Origin: Streptomyces sp. TP-A0356
GTDB taxonomy: Bacteria; Actinomycetota; Actinomycetes; Streptomycetales; Streptomycetaceae
Direction of reading: 5' to 3'
DNA length: 64,000 nucleotides
NCBI RefSeq assembly: GCF_001417775.1
Contig: NZ_BBZJ01000034.1
Location: 1 to 64,000, forward strand
The translations under genes and the position numbers were made by a program. Shown in pieces: positions 41,907-49,306 of this stretch. The first letter of the stretch is position 1. Every line of letters starts with the position of its first letter. The notes beneath the pieces were generated by a model. The model ran no database searches and was not told the DNA's origin. It saw only the letters and a program-made list of their open reading frames with translations.

Positions 41907-42988
41907 AGCTTCACCGCCACGCCCTCGTGGGCCGAGCGCCGGGCCGCCTCCAGGACGTCCAGGGCCGCGGCCGCCTCGGGCGCGGTGACCGGGTTGGGGC
42001 CGCCCTCGCGCAGGGCCTTCGCGATCGCCGCGTAGTACGCCGGGTAGTCGCCGGGGAGGGTCGGCACGGGGCGGCCGCCGCCGGTCAGCGGGGACTCGCC
42101 GGCGCCCACGCGGCCCCACAGGGGCTCGGGTTCGGTACCCCAGCCGCGGCCGGGGCGCTCGCCCGCGCGCAGCGCCGCCTCCTGCGGGTCCAGACCGTAC
42201 TTCACGTAACCCGCCCGGGAGCCCAGGACGCGGAAGCGCGGGCCGAGTTGGGCCGCTGTCGCGGAGACGTACAGGTGGGAGCGGACGCCGCTGGTGTGGG
42301 TGAGCGCGATGAACGTGTCGTCGTCCGTCTGCGCGCCCGGTCGGCGGATGTCCGACTCGGCGTAGACGGAGGCGGCGGGGCCGAAGAGGACCAGTGCCTG
42401 GTCGACGACATGGCTGCCCAGGTCGTACAGGAGACCTCCGATCTCTGCGGGGTCGCCCGACTCGCGCCAGCCGCCCTTGGGCTCCGGGCGCCAGCGCTCG
42501 AAGCGGGACTCGAAGCGCCACACATCGCCGAGTTCGCCCTCGGCCAGCAGCTTGCGGACCGTGAGGAAGTCGCCGTCCCAGCGGCGGTTCTGGAAGACGG
42601 AGAGCAGCAGGCCGCGCTCCTCGGCCAGCGCCGCCAGGCCGCGCGCCTCGGCCGCCGTGCCAGCGATCGGCTTGTCGACCACGACCGGCAGGGCCGCCTT
42701 GAGCGCGGCGGTCGCGACCGGTACGTGCGTCTTGTTCGGGGAGGCGATGACGATCAGGTCCAGCTCGGCGGCGCGGGACCACAGCTCGTCGGGGGCGGCG
42801 GCGAAGCGCACGTCCGGGAACTCGGCGCGGGCCTGCTCCTGCCGCTGAGGGTTCGAGGTGACGATCGTGTCGAGGGTCAGGCCCTCGGTGGCGGCGATCA
42901 GCGGGGCGTGGAAGACGGAACCCGCGAGGCCGTAGCCCACGAGGGCCACGCGGAGGGGGGTGTGGGTACCAGGGGCTGTGCCAGTCAT
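41903..42988 (-). CDS. Gfo/Idh/MocA-family oxidoreductase
   Basis: The 361-residue enzyme starts at 42988. The N-terminal Rossmann fold shows LRVALVGYGLAGSVFHAPLI for NAD(P) binding and the family signature ALPVVVDKPIAGTAAEARGL with the catalytic Lys of the DKP motif. The C-terminal substrate domain includes GGLLYDLGSHVVDQALVLFG with the expected Asp and His. Such enzymes oxidise or reduce sugar-like hydroxyl groups. It is divergent from a ROK regulator, with a palindrome overlapping the promoters, and is coupled to the UPF0303 gene. Confidence 0.94.
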   Translation of the reverse strand: MTGTAPGTHTPLRVALVGYGLAGSVFHAPLIAATEGLTLDTIVTSNPQRQEQARAEFPDVRFAAAPDELWSRAAELDLIVIASPNKTHVPVATAALKAALPVVVDKPIAGTAAEARGLAALAEERGLLLSVFQNRRWDGDFLTVRKLLAEGELGDVWRFESRFERWRPEPKGGWRESGDPAEIGGLLYDLGSHVVDQALVLFGPAASVYAESDIRRPGAQTDDDTFIALTHTSGVRSHLYVSATAAQLGPRFRVLGSRAGYVKYGLDPQEAALRAGERPGRGWGTEPEPLWGRVGAGESPLTGGGRPVPTLPGDYPAYYAAIAKALREGGPNPVTAPEAAAALDVLEAARRSAHEGVAVKL

Positions 42989-42995
42989 GGCTCTA

Positions 42996-43018
42996 CTTTC
43001 GCAACGCTGTTGCCAAAG
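42996..43018. promoter_or_regulatory. 23-bp palindrome, probable ROK-regulator operator
   Basis: CTTTCGCAAC (42996-43005) and GTTGCCAAAG (43009-43018) are arms of an inverted repeat with one mismatch and a 3-base centre. It lies 8 bases upstream of the oxidoreductase start and 25 bases upstream of the divergent ROK gene start. Confidence 0.8.
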
Positions 43019-43043
43019 TGCAAGCGCGAGGGAGAATGGGTGG

Positions 43044-44327
43044 GTGAACAGGACGTACGCGGAATCCGCTGGAGGCAGACGTGGGGTCGGGGGGACCGTG
43101 GCGGGCGGGGTGAACCTGCTGGCGCTGCGCAGCCACAACGCGGCGCTCGTGCTCGACCTGTTGCGTACGGCGGGGGAGAGCGGGATCAGCCGGCTGGAGC
43201 TCGCGGAGCGGACCGGGCTCACCCCGCAGGCCGTCAGCAAGATCACGGCCCGGCTGCGCGCCGACGGCCTGGTGACGGAGGCGGGCCGCCGCGCCTCCAC
43301 CGGCGGCAAGCCGCGGACGGTGCTGCGGCTGGTGCCGGGGGCCGGGCACGCGGTGGGGCTGCATCTGGACCGCGACGAGCTGCGGGCCGTGCTGTGCGAC
43401 CTCACCGGCGCGGTGGTCGCGGAGCGACGGGCCCCGCTGGACCTGGGCGCCGGCGCGGACGCCGTGGTGGAAGGCGCGGCCCGGGAGGTGGAGGGGCTGC
43501 TGGCCGAGGTCGCCGAGGTTCCAGAAGTTGCCGAGGTCGCCGAGTTCTCCGGGGTCTCGGAGGCCGCCGAGGTCGGCGAGGTGACGGAGGTCGGCGAGGT
43601 GACGCAGGTGGAGCCCGCGTCTGTGCCGGCGCCCGCGGGCGTTCCCGTGCCCGTTCCCGTGCTCGGTGTCGGTGTGGCGCTGCCCGGCCCCCTCGATCAT
43701 CTGCACGGTGTACTGCATCGCGTCACCGGCTTCCCCGAGTGGGACGGTTACCCGCTGCGCGACGCGCTGGCGCGACGGCTCGGGGTGCCCGTGGTGGTCG
43801 ACAAGGACACGAACGCAGCCGCGCTCGGGCTCGCGCTGGGCGGCGCGGTCGAGGACGCGCACGGGTCGTTCGCCTATCTGCACCTCGGGACCGGACTCGG
43901 CGCGGGGCTGGTCATCGGCGGGGCCGTGCACCGGGGGGCCCGGACCGGGGCCGGGGAGTTCGGGCACCAGGTGATCCAGCTCGACGGGCCGCCGTGCGGG
44001 TGCGGCAACCGGGGCTGTATCGAGGCGCTGTGCCTCGCGGCCGTCGCGCGCGGCGATACGGCCGAGGCGGCGCGCGTCCTCGGCGCGGGCGCCGCGAACC
44101 TGGCGGGGCTGCTCGACATCGATCTGGTGCTGCTCGGCGGGCGTACCGTCGCCGCGCAACCGGACTCCTTCCTACGAGGAGTGGGAGCCGTCCTCGGCGC
44201 ACGCGCCCGGCGCGAGGGCTCGACCACGGCCGTCCCGGTGCGTATCGCGCCGGGCGGGGCGCGCGGTGTGGCTGAGGGCGCGGCCCAACTGCTGCTCGCG
44301 CCGTTGTTCGGGCGGGCGGAGGGGTGA
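43044..44327 (+). CDS. ROK-family transcriptional regulator with an acidic repeat insertion
   Basis: The 427-residue protein starts at a GTG (43044) after GAGGGAG. An N-terminal winged helix (LLRTAGESGISRLELAERTG, then LTPQAVSKITARLRADGLV) is fused to a ROK sugar-kinase-like domain: DKDTNAAALGLALGG, HLGTGLGAGLVIGG, and the zinc motif CGCGNRGCIEALC. Between residues 153 and 190 it carries a repeated EVAEV/EVGEVTEV stretch absent from usual family members. ROK repressors respond to sugars. The palindrome in front of the gene and the divergent sugar oxidoreductase identify its likely target. Confidence 0.92.
   Translation: MNRTYAESAGGRRGVGGTVAGGVNLLALRSHNAALVLDLLRTAGESGISRLELAERTGLTPQAVSKITARLRADGLVTEAGRRASTGGKPRTVLRLVPGAGHAVGLHLDRDELRAVLCDLTGAVVAERRAPLDLGAGADAVVEGAAREVEGLLAEVAEVPEVAEVAEFSGVSEAAEVGEVTEVGEVTQVEPASVPAPAGVPVPVPVLGVGVALPGPLDHLHGVLHRVTGFPEWDGYPLRDALARRLGVPVVVDKDTNAAALGLALGGAVEDAHGSFAYLHLGTGLGAGLVIGGAVHRGARTGAGEFGHQVIQLDGPPCGCGNRGCIEALCLAAVARGDTAEAARVLGAGAANLAGLLDIDLVLLGGRTVAAQPDSFLRGVGAVLGARARREGSTTAVPVRIAPGGARGVAEGAAQLLLAPLFGRAEG
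43500..43613 (+). repeat. In-frame GAGGTC-type repeat inside the ROK gene
   Basis: Repeats of GAGGTCGCCGAGGT and GAGGTCGGCGAGGTGAC encode Glu-Val-Ala/Gly/Thr units in the middle of the protein, between the helix-turn-helix and the kinase-like core. Confidence 0.75.
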
Positions 44328-44458
44328 GGGTGCGGGTCCGGTCCGGCCGGACCGGTGCGGGCGACGGCTGCGCCGATCGAGGGGACTTGGCCCGTCGGCC
44401 GTCGTCCGCAGAGCGTGGCGTGGTCCGGCGCGTGCCCACCATGGCAGGTCATATTGTC

Positions 44459-45400
44459 ATGCGACCCTCCCGACCTCCTCGACCCTCTCGACCTCCTCGA
44501 CCCTCTCGACCTCCTCGACCCTCTCGACCTCCTCGACCCTCTCGACCTCCTCGATCCTCTCGACCTCCTCGATCCTCTCGACCCTCCCGACCTCCTCGAC
44601 GTACTCGACTCTCTCTGGGACCTTGGCGAGGCCGGCCCCCCTTCTCCGTCCCCTGCTCCATCCCCTGCGCACTCGCGGCCGCCGCCCTCTTCCCCCAGGC
44701 TCCCGGCATCGCGCTCCCGGCCGACCGGCAGCCCACCTGCGCCGTCGCCACCGGTCACGCCTTCCCCGTCGCCACCCGCATCCACGGCGGCCCCGACACC
44801 TACGAGGCGGGCGGCGGCGACCACACCTGGTTCATCGACCTCAGGAACACGACCGCCCACCCCTGCGGCAACATCCACCCGGTGGTCGTCCTGGTCGGCG
44901 CCCGGCACGCGATGACGGCCAGTCAGCCGAAGCTGGAGTTCTTCGACGGTGACCGCCCGCACCCGGTCGTCTTCGCGCGCACCGACCAGCAGGAACTGGT
45001 CGGCCCGTTCGACGACGGCTTCCCCGGCTTCACGGTCGCCCCGGGGCAGACGCTCACCGTGAAGGTGCGGCTCGCGCTCGCCTCCGGCACCCGGCCGGAC
45101 GATGTCGTGGTGAACGCCGCGATCGTGCAGCGACAGGGGAACGACGGGGACTGGGTGGGCGAGTCGAACGACTACCGGTTCCGGATCGAGCAGGGCCGCG
45201 GCCCGGCCGACGCGACGACGGAGACCAGACCGGGGGCGAAGACGCCCGGCCCGGGGCGGAGCCCGGCCGGTGAGGCACTGGCCGACACCGGACCGCGCCC
45301 GCCGCACGGGCTCGGCCCCGCCGTCGGCGGACTGGTCCTCGCGGTGGGCGGCCTCCTCGTCGTGGGCTCGTCCTGGCTGCTGTTGCGAAGGCGCCGCTGA
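44459..45400 (+). CDS. Secreted surface protein with a C-terminal LAXTG sorting signal
   Basis: The most likely start is 44459 (MRPSRPPRPSRPP...), giving 313 residues. The first 55 residues are an RPSRPP repeat created by an 18-bp DNA repeat; a plausible signal segment follows (SVPCSIPCALAAAALFPQAP). The mature region is a beta-rich domain (TWFIDLRNTTAHPCGNIHPV, PGFTVAPGQTLTVKVRLALA). The C-terminus is a complete cell-wall sorting signal: LADTGP at about 274, a hydrophobic helix (VGGLVLAVGGLLVVGSSWLL) and LLRRRR. LAXTG is the class E sortase motif. The true signal-peptide start is uncertain because of the repeat. Confidence 0.82.
   Translation: MRPSRPPRPSRPPRPSRPPRPSRPPRPSRPPRSSRPPRSSRPSRPPRRTRLSLGPWRGRPPFSVPCSIPCALAAAALFPQAPGIALPADRQPTCAVATGHAFPVATRIHGGPDTYEAGGGDHTWFIDLRNTTAHPCGNIHPVVVLVGARHAMTASQPKLEFFDGDRPHPVVFARTDQQELVGPFDDGFPGFTVAPGQTLTVKVRLALASGTRPDDVVVNAAIVQRQGNDGDWVGESNDYRFRIEQGRGPADATTETRPGAKTPGPGRSPAGEALADTGPRPPHGLGPAVGGLVLAVGGLLVVGSSWLLLRRRR
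44463..44600. repeat. 18-bp tandem repeat at the 5' end of the LAXTG protein gene
   Basis: About seven copies of GACCTCCTCGACCCTCTC occupy 44463-44600, with CCC/CTC and GAT variants. The period is a multiple of three, so the frame stays open on both strands. Confidence 0.93.
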
Positions 45401-45459
45401 GACCGCCCGCCCTGCCGCCCCCTCCGGTCGGCGCCCGGCCCGTCTGCGACGATCACCCC

Positions 45460-46215
45460 GTGGACTACCCGAACGACCAGGACCCAGGTGCCCCGATCCG
45501 CTCCGGCATCCCCGAGCACGGCCGCATTCCCAAGTACTACGCGGTGAAGGCACGGATCGCCGAGCTCGTGGCCGAGCTGGGCGAGGGCGGGCTGCTGCCC
45601 ACCGAACGCGACCTCTCCGAGCGGTACGACGTCGCGCGCGAGACCGTACGGCAGGCACTGCGCGATCTGCTGCTGGAGGGGAAGCTGCGGCGGCAGGGGC
45701 GGGGAACGGTGGTCGCCGGGCCCAAGCTGGAGCAGCCGCTGTCCCTGGCCAGCTACACCGAGGGGGTGCGCCGACAGGGGCGCACCCCCGGCCGGGGCCT
45801 CATCACCCTGGACCGCTTCCCCTGCAACGACGCCCTGGCCGCCGAGACCGGCCTCACCCGGGGCGAGCCGGTCTGGCACATGGAACGCGTGCTCCTCGCC
45901 GACGACGAGCGGGTCGGCCTGGAGAGCACGTACGTGGCGGTGGCCCGGGTCCCGCGGCTCGACACCGACTTCGACCCCGACTCCTCCTTCTACGGCTACC
46001 TCCACGAGCAGGGCATCGCCTTCGGCGACGCCGACGAACGCATCGAGACGGTGCTCGCCGCGCCGCGCGAGGCCCTGCTCATCGGTACGCCCCCGGCCCT
46101 GCCGATGCTGCTGATCCACCGCGTCTCGCGGGACACGCAGGGGCGGCCGCTGGAGCGGGTGCGGACGCTGTACCGGGGGGACCGGTTCTCCTTCACGGCG
46201 CATCTCAGCGGCTAG
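45460..46215 (+). CDS. GntR/HutC-family regulator of the phosphonate locus
   Basis: The 251-residue regulator starts at a GTG (45460). A GntR winged helix lies at about 20-90 (YYAVKARIAELVAELGEGGL, LPTERDLSERYDVARETVRQ) and a UTRA effector domain at about 95-250 (RTPGRGLITLDRFPCNDALA, ESTYVAVARVPRLDTDF). This HutC subfamily includes DasR and PhnF, which bind GGTCTA-ACC palindromes. A near match lies 60 bases downstream of its stop, in front of the phosphonate genes. It is therefore the probable local repressor, sensing a phosphonate or phosphorylated intermediate. Confidence 0.9.
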   Translation: MDYPNDQDPGAPIRSGIPEHGRIPKYYAVKARIAELVAELGEGGLLPTERDLSERYDVARETVRQALRDLLLEGKLRRQGRGTVVAGPKLEQPLSLASYTEGVRRQGRTPGRGLITLDRFPCNDALAAETGLTRGEPVWHMERVLLADDERVGLESTYVAVARVPRLDTDFDPDSSFYGYLHEQGIAFGDADERIETVLAAPREALLIGTPPALPMLLIHRVSRDTQGRPLERVRTLYRGDRFSFTAHLSG

Positions 46216-46277
46216 GGGCCCTGCTGACGGATGACCGGGCGGGCCTGCGGGCCCGCCTGTTTAATAACGAGAAGATA

Positions 46278-46293
46278 ACTGGTCTAGCCCAAA
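46278..46293. promoter_or_regulatory. DasR/PhnF-type operator before the phosphonate genes
   Basis: ACTGGTCTAGCCCAAA matches the dre consensus ACTGGTCTAGACCACT at 13 of 16 positions. It lies in an unusually AT-rich promoter region (TTTAATAACGAGAAGATAAC just upstream), about 75 bases before the FAD oxidoreductase start. Confidence 0.65.
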
Positions 46294-46366
46294 CTTGAGA
46301 GGCGGTTCACCATCTGGATGCCGACCGGACCCGTCCGATTTCCCGATCCCGAGGAGCGTGGCCGCC

Positions 46367-47488
46367 GTGAGAGTGACAGTCGTCGGAGCAGGCGTGGTGG
46401 GCGCCATGCACGCCTGGCAAGCAGTGGAACGCGGCCATGAGGTCGTGCAGATCGAGCGGGAGGCCGAGGCCCGCGGCGCCTCGCTGCGCAACTTCGGGCA
46501 GATCTGGGTGAGTGGCCGCGCGGGTGGCGAGGAGCTGGAGACGGCCCTGCGGGCCAGGGAGTTGTGGGAGGCGCTCGGCGCCAGGGTGCCCGCGCTGGGC
46601 TTCCGCCCCAATGGTTCGCTGACCCTCGTCCGCTCCGGCCTGGAACGCGCCGTCGCCGAAGCGGCCCTGGCCCGTGCGGACGCGGCCGTGCGCGGCTACA
46701 AGCTGCTCACCCCGGCCGAGGCGCGCGCCGTGAACCCCGCCCTGCGCGGCGCGTACGAGGCCGCCCTGTACTGCGAGCGGGACGCGGCCGTCGAGCCGCG
46801 CACCGCCCAGCTCGCCCTGCGGGCCCAGCTGCTGAAGTCCCCGAACTACACCTTCCTGCCCGGCCGGGAGGTTCGCGAGGTCACCGGACCCGGCACGGTC
46901 CGCGACGACCACGGCGACGTGCACCGCGCCGACGCCGTGGTGCTGTGCACGGGCGCCTGGCTCGGCGGACTGGTGAAGGAGCTGGCGCCCGACCTGCCCG
47001 TGCGCCGCGTACGGCTGCAGATGATGCAGACCGACCCGCTCGGCGAGGCCCTCCCCACCTCGGTCGCCGATGCCGACAGCTTCCGTTACTACCCGGCCTA
47101 CCGGGGCGAGTCCCTCGACCGCCTGGAAGCCGGGCAGCCCCAGGCCCCGACCGCCGCCGCCCACCGTATGCAGCTGCTGATGGTGCAGCGCGCGGACGGC
47201 GGGCTCACCATCGGCGACACCCACGAGTACGAGCACCCGTTCGCCTTCGACACGCTGGAGGACCCCTACGAGCACCTGGCCGGGGTCGTCGAGGGGTTCC
47301 TCGGCCGGCCGCTGCCGAGGATCCGCCGCCGCTGGGCCGGTGTGTACGCGCAGTGCACCGATCCCGGCCGGGTCGTGCACCGGCAGCAGGTGCGCGACGG
47401 AGTGTGGCTGGTCACCGGGCCCGGCGGGCGCGGCATGACCTGCGCGCCCGCGATCGCCGAGACCACCGCGAACGAACTGGGCTGGTGA
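46367..47488 (+). CDS. FAD-dependent oxidoreductase of the phosphonate-associated TIGR03364 type
   Basis: The 373-residue enzyme starts at a GTG (46367) downstream of GAGGAG. The N-terminus is the FAD-binding Rossmann motif VTVVGAGVVGAMHAWQAVER with GHEVVQIERE after it, and the C-terminal DAO fold includes GVYAQCTDPGRVVHRQ and WLVTGPGGRGMTCAPAIAET. This glycine-oxidase-like family is typically encoded next to a phosphonatase-like hydrolase and an aminoethylphosphonate transporter, as here. Oxidation of an amino- or N-alkyl-aminophosphonate to phosphonoacetaldehyde is a reasonable inference, not shown by the sequence. Confidence 0.9.
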   Translation: MRVTVVGAGVVGAMHAWQAVERGHEVVQIEREAEARGASLRNFGQIWVSGRAGGEELETALRARELWEALGARVPALGFRPNGSLTLVRSGLERAVAEAALARADAAVRGYKLLTPAEARAVNPALRGAYEAALYCERDAAVEPRTAQLALRAQLLKSPNYTFLPGREVREVTGPGTVRDDHGDVHRADAVVLCTGAWLGGLVKELAPDLPVRRVRLQMMQTDPLGEALPTSVADADSFRYYPAYRGESLDRLEAGQPQAPTAAAHRMQLLMVQRADGGLTIGDTHEYEHPFAFDTLEDPYEHLAGVVEGFLGRPLPRIRRRWAGVYAQCTDPGRVVHRQQVRDGVWLVTGPGGRGMTCAPAIAETTANELGW

Positions 47489-47494
47489 ACCACC

Positions 47495-47572
47495 TCATGC
47501 ACCACCTCATGGACCACCTCATGCACCACCTCATGGACCACCTCATGACCGACACATGGACCACCTCATGAC
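47495..47572 (+). repeat. 12-bp repeat duplicating a translation start
   Basis: CACCACCTCATG and GACCACCTCATG units alternate from just after the oxidoreductase stop to the hydrolase start. Each contains an ATG. The copies before 47555 are in a frame that ends in TGA at 47569-47571, overlapping the true ATG at 47568. Confidence 0.9.
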
Positions 47573-48260
47573 CGACATACGTCTCGTCGTGCTCGACATG
47601 GCCGGGACCACCGTCGCCGACGGCGGACTGGTCGAGCGGGCGTTCGCCGCGGCGGCCGCCGAGATGGGCGTGGAGCCGGGCTCCGCCGACCACACCGAGA
47701 AGCTGGCGTACGTACGGGCCACCATGGGCGAGTCCAAGATCTCCGTCTTCCGGCACCTGTTCGGACAGGAGGGTCTCGCCCGGCGCGCCAACTCCGCCTT
47801 CGAGAAGGCGTACGGCGAGCTGGTCGACGGTGGACACGTCACCGAGCTCCCCGGAGCCCGCGCCGCCATCGAGGAACTGCGGGCCGACGGCCGGACCGTC
47901 GTGCTCACCACCGGGTTCGCCCGCGTCACCCAGGACGCGATCCTCGACGCACTCGGCTGGCGGGAGCTGGTCCCGCTCACGCTGTGTCCCGCGGACGCCG
48001 CGGGCCGCGGACGGCCGTATCCCGACATGGCGCTGACGGCCTTCCTGCGTACCGGGGCGGCCGAGGACGTGCGGCAGATCGCGGTCGTCGGGGACACCTC
48101 GTACGACATGCTCGGCGGTGTGCGCGCCGGGGCGGGCGTGGTGGCCGGGGTGCTCACCGGCGCCCACGACGGGGCGGCGCTGCGGGCGGCCGGGGCCACG
48201 CACGTGCTCGGCTCGGTGTCCGAACTCCCCGCGCTGTTGAGAGGAGCCGACACCGCATGA
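47568..48260 (+). CDS. Phosphonatase-like HAD hydrolase (PhnX-like, TIGR03351 type)
   Basis: The 230-residue protein begins MTDIRLVVLDMAGTTVADGG, with the HAD nucleophile motif DMAGTT of phosphonoacetaldehyde hydrolases, then the cap region and later motifs VVLTTGFARVTQDAILD, GRPYPDMALTAF and VVGDTSYDMLGGVRAG. PhnX itself forms a Schiff base with a cap Lys; whether that Lys is present here cannot be decided by eye. C-P bond cleavage is the inferred role. The start could also be 47556, because the upstream 12-bp repeat supplies several in-phase Met codons. It overlaps the ABC ATPase gene by 4 bases. Confidence 0.9.
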   Translation: MTDIRLVVLDMAGTTVADGGLVERAFAAAAAEMGVEPGSADHTEKLAYVRATMGESKISVFRHLFGQEGLARRANSAFEKAYGELVDGGHVTELPGARAAIEELRADGRTVVLTTGFARVTQDAILDALGWRELVPLTLCPADAAGRGRPYPDMALTAFLRTGAAEDVRQIAVVGDTSYDMLGGVRAGAGVVAGVLTGAHDGAALRAAGATHVLGSVSELPALLRGADTA

Positions 48261-49306
48261 CCGGGATTCGCTTCGACCGGGTATCGGTGGCGTACGACGG
48301 GACCACCGTCCTCGACGCTCTCGACCTCACCGTCGAACCCGGCGAGGTCATGGCGCTGCTCGGCCCGTCCGGCTCCGGGAAGACGACCGCGCTGCGGGCC
48401 GTCGCGGGGTTCGTACGGCCGGTCACCGGACGGGTCTTCGTCGGGGGGTGCGACGTCACCGCTCTGCCGCCGCACCGGCGCGGGATCGGCATGGTCGTGC
48501 AGCAGTACGCGCTCTTCCCGCACATGCGGGTCGCGGACAACGTGGCGTTCGGGCTCAGGGCGCGGAAGGCGCCCCGGCGGGAGATCCCCGGACGGGTCGC
48601 CGAAGCGCTGGAGATGACCGGGATGGGGGAGTACGCGCGCCGCTATCCGCGCGAGCTGTCGGGCGGACAACAGCAGCGGGTCGCGATCGCGCGGGCCCTC
48701 GCCGTACGCCCCGGAGTGCTCCTCCTCGACGAGCCCCTGTCCGCGCTGGACGCCCGGCTGCGCTCCGGGATGCTGGCCGAACTCGCGCGTCTGCACCGGG
48801 AACTGCCCGACGTGACGATCCTGTACGTCACCCACGACCAGGTCGAGGCGCTGACCCTGGCGGACCGGATCGCGGTCATGGACCGGGCACGGTTGCGGGA
48901 CGTGGGGACGCCACGAGAGCTGTACCGGGCGCCGCGCACCGAGTTCACGGCGTCCTTCGTGGGGAGCGCGAACCTGCTGCCGGTGACCGTGGGGGCGAGG
49001 GGGGTCGCCTTCGGCGGTGCCGAACTGGAGGTGGACACACAGGGAGCGGCGAAGGGGTCCGCCGCCACCCTGTGCGTACGGCCGCACCTCGTCGGACTCG
49101 GGCCCGGACCCAACCGGCTGGCCGGAGTCCTCGGCGAGATCCAGTGGCGGGGAGCCACCCACCGTCTGTACGTGGACGTGGACGGCCACCGGCTCATGGC
49201 CGACGTACGGGAGCTGCGACGTCCGCCCGCGCCGGGGGACGCGGTGGAGGTGCACTTCGCACCGGAGGACGCGGTGCTGCTGGCCGCGGGGGTGTCCCAT
49301 GGCTAG
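48257..49306 (+). CDS. ABC importer ATPase, 2-aminoethylphosphonate type
   Basis: The 349-residue ATPase starts with an ATGA overlap on the hydrolase gene. It contains Walker A LLGPSGSGKTTALRAVAGF, Q-loop MVVQQYALFPHMRVADNVAF, signature ELSGGQQQRVAIARAL, Walker B VLLLDEPLSALD and switch His in LYVTHDQVEALTLADRIAVM. The C-terminal TOBE-like region (about 240-345) is the usual regulatory domain of iron/spermidine/phosphonate-type importers. It energises the two permeases that follow, with which it is translationally coupled. Confidence 0.94.
   Translation: MTGIRFDRVSVAYDGTTVLDALDLTVEPGEVMALLGPSGSGKTTALRAVAGFVRPVTGRVFVGGCDVTALPPHRRGIGMVVQQYALFPHMRVADNVAFGLRARKAPRREIPGRVAEALEMTGMGEYARRYPRELSGGQQQRVAIARALAVRPGVLLLDEPLSALDARLRSGMLAELARLHRELPDVTILYVTHDQVEALTLADRIAVMDRARLRDVGTPRELYRAPRTEFTASFVGSANLLPVTVGARGVAFGGAELEVDTQGAAKGSAATLCVRPHLVGLGPGPNRLAGVLGEIQWRGATHRLYVDVDGHRLMADVRELRRPPAPGDAVEVHFAPEDAVLLAAGVSHG

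Noticed and set aside
44449..44751. Reverse-strand ORF of Arg-Gly-Gly-Glu repeats.
   Set aside because: It is the antisense of the 18-bp repeat in the LAXTG protein gene; period 18 keeps all frames open.
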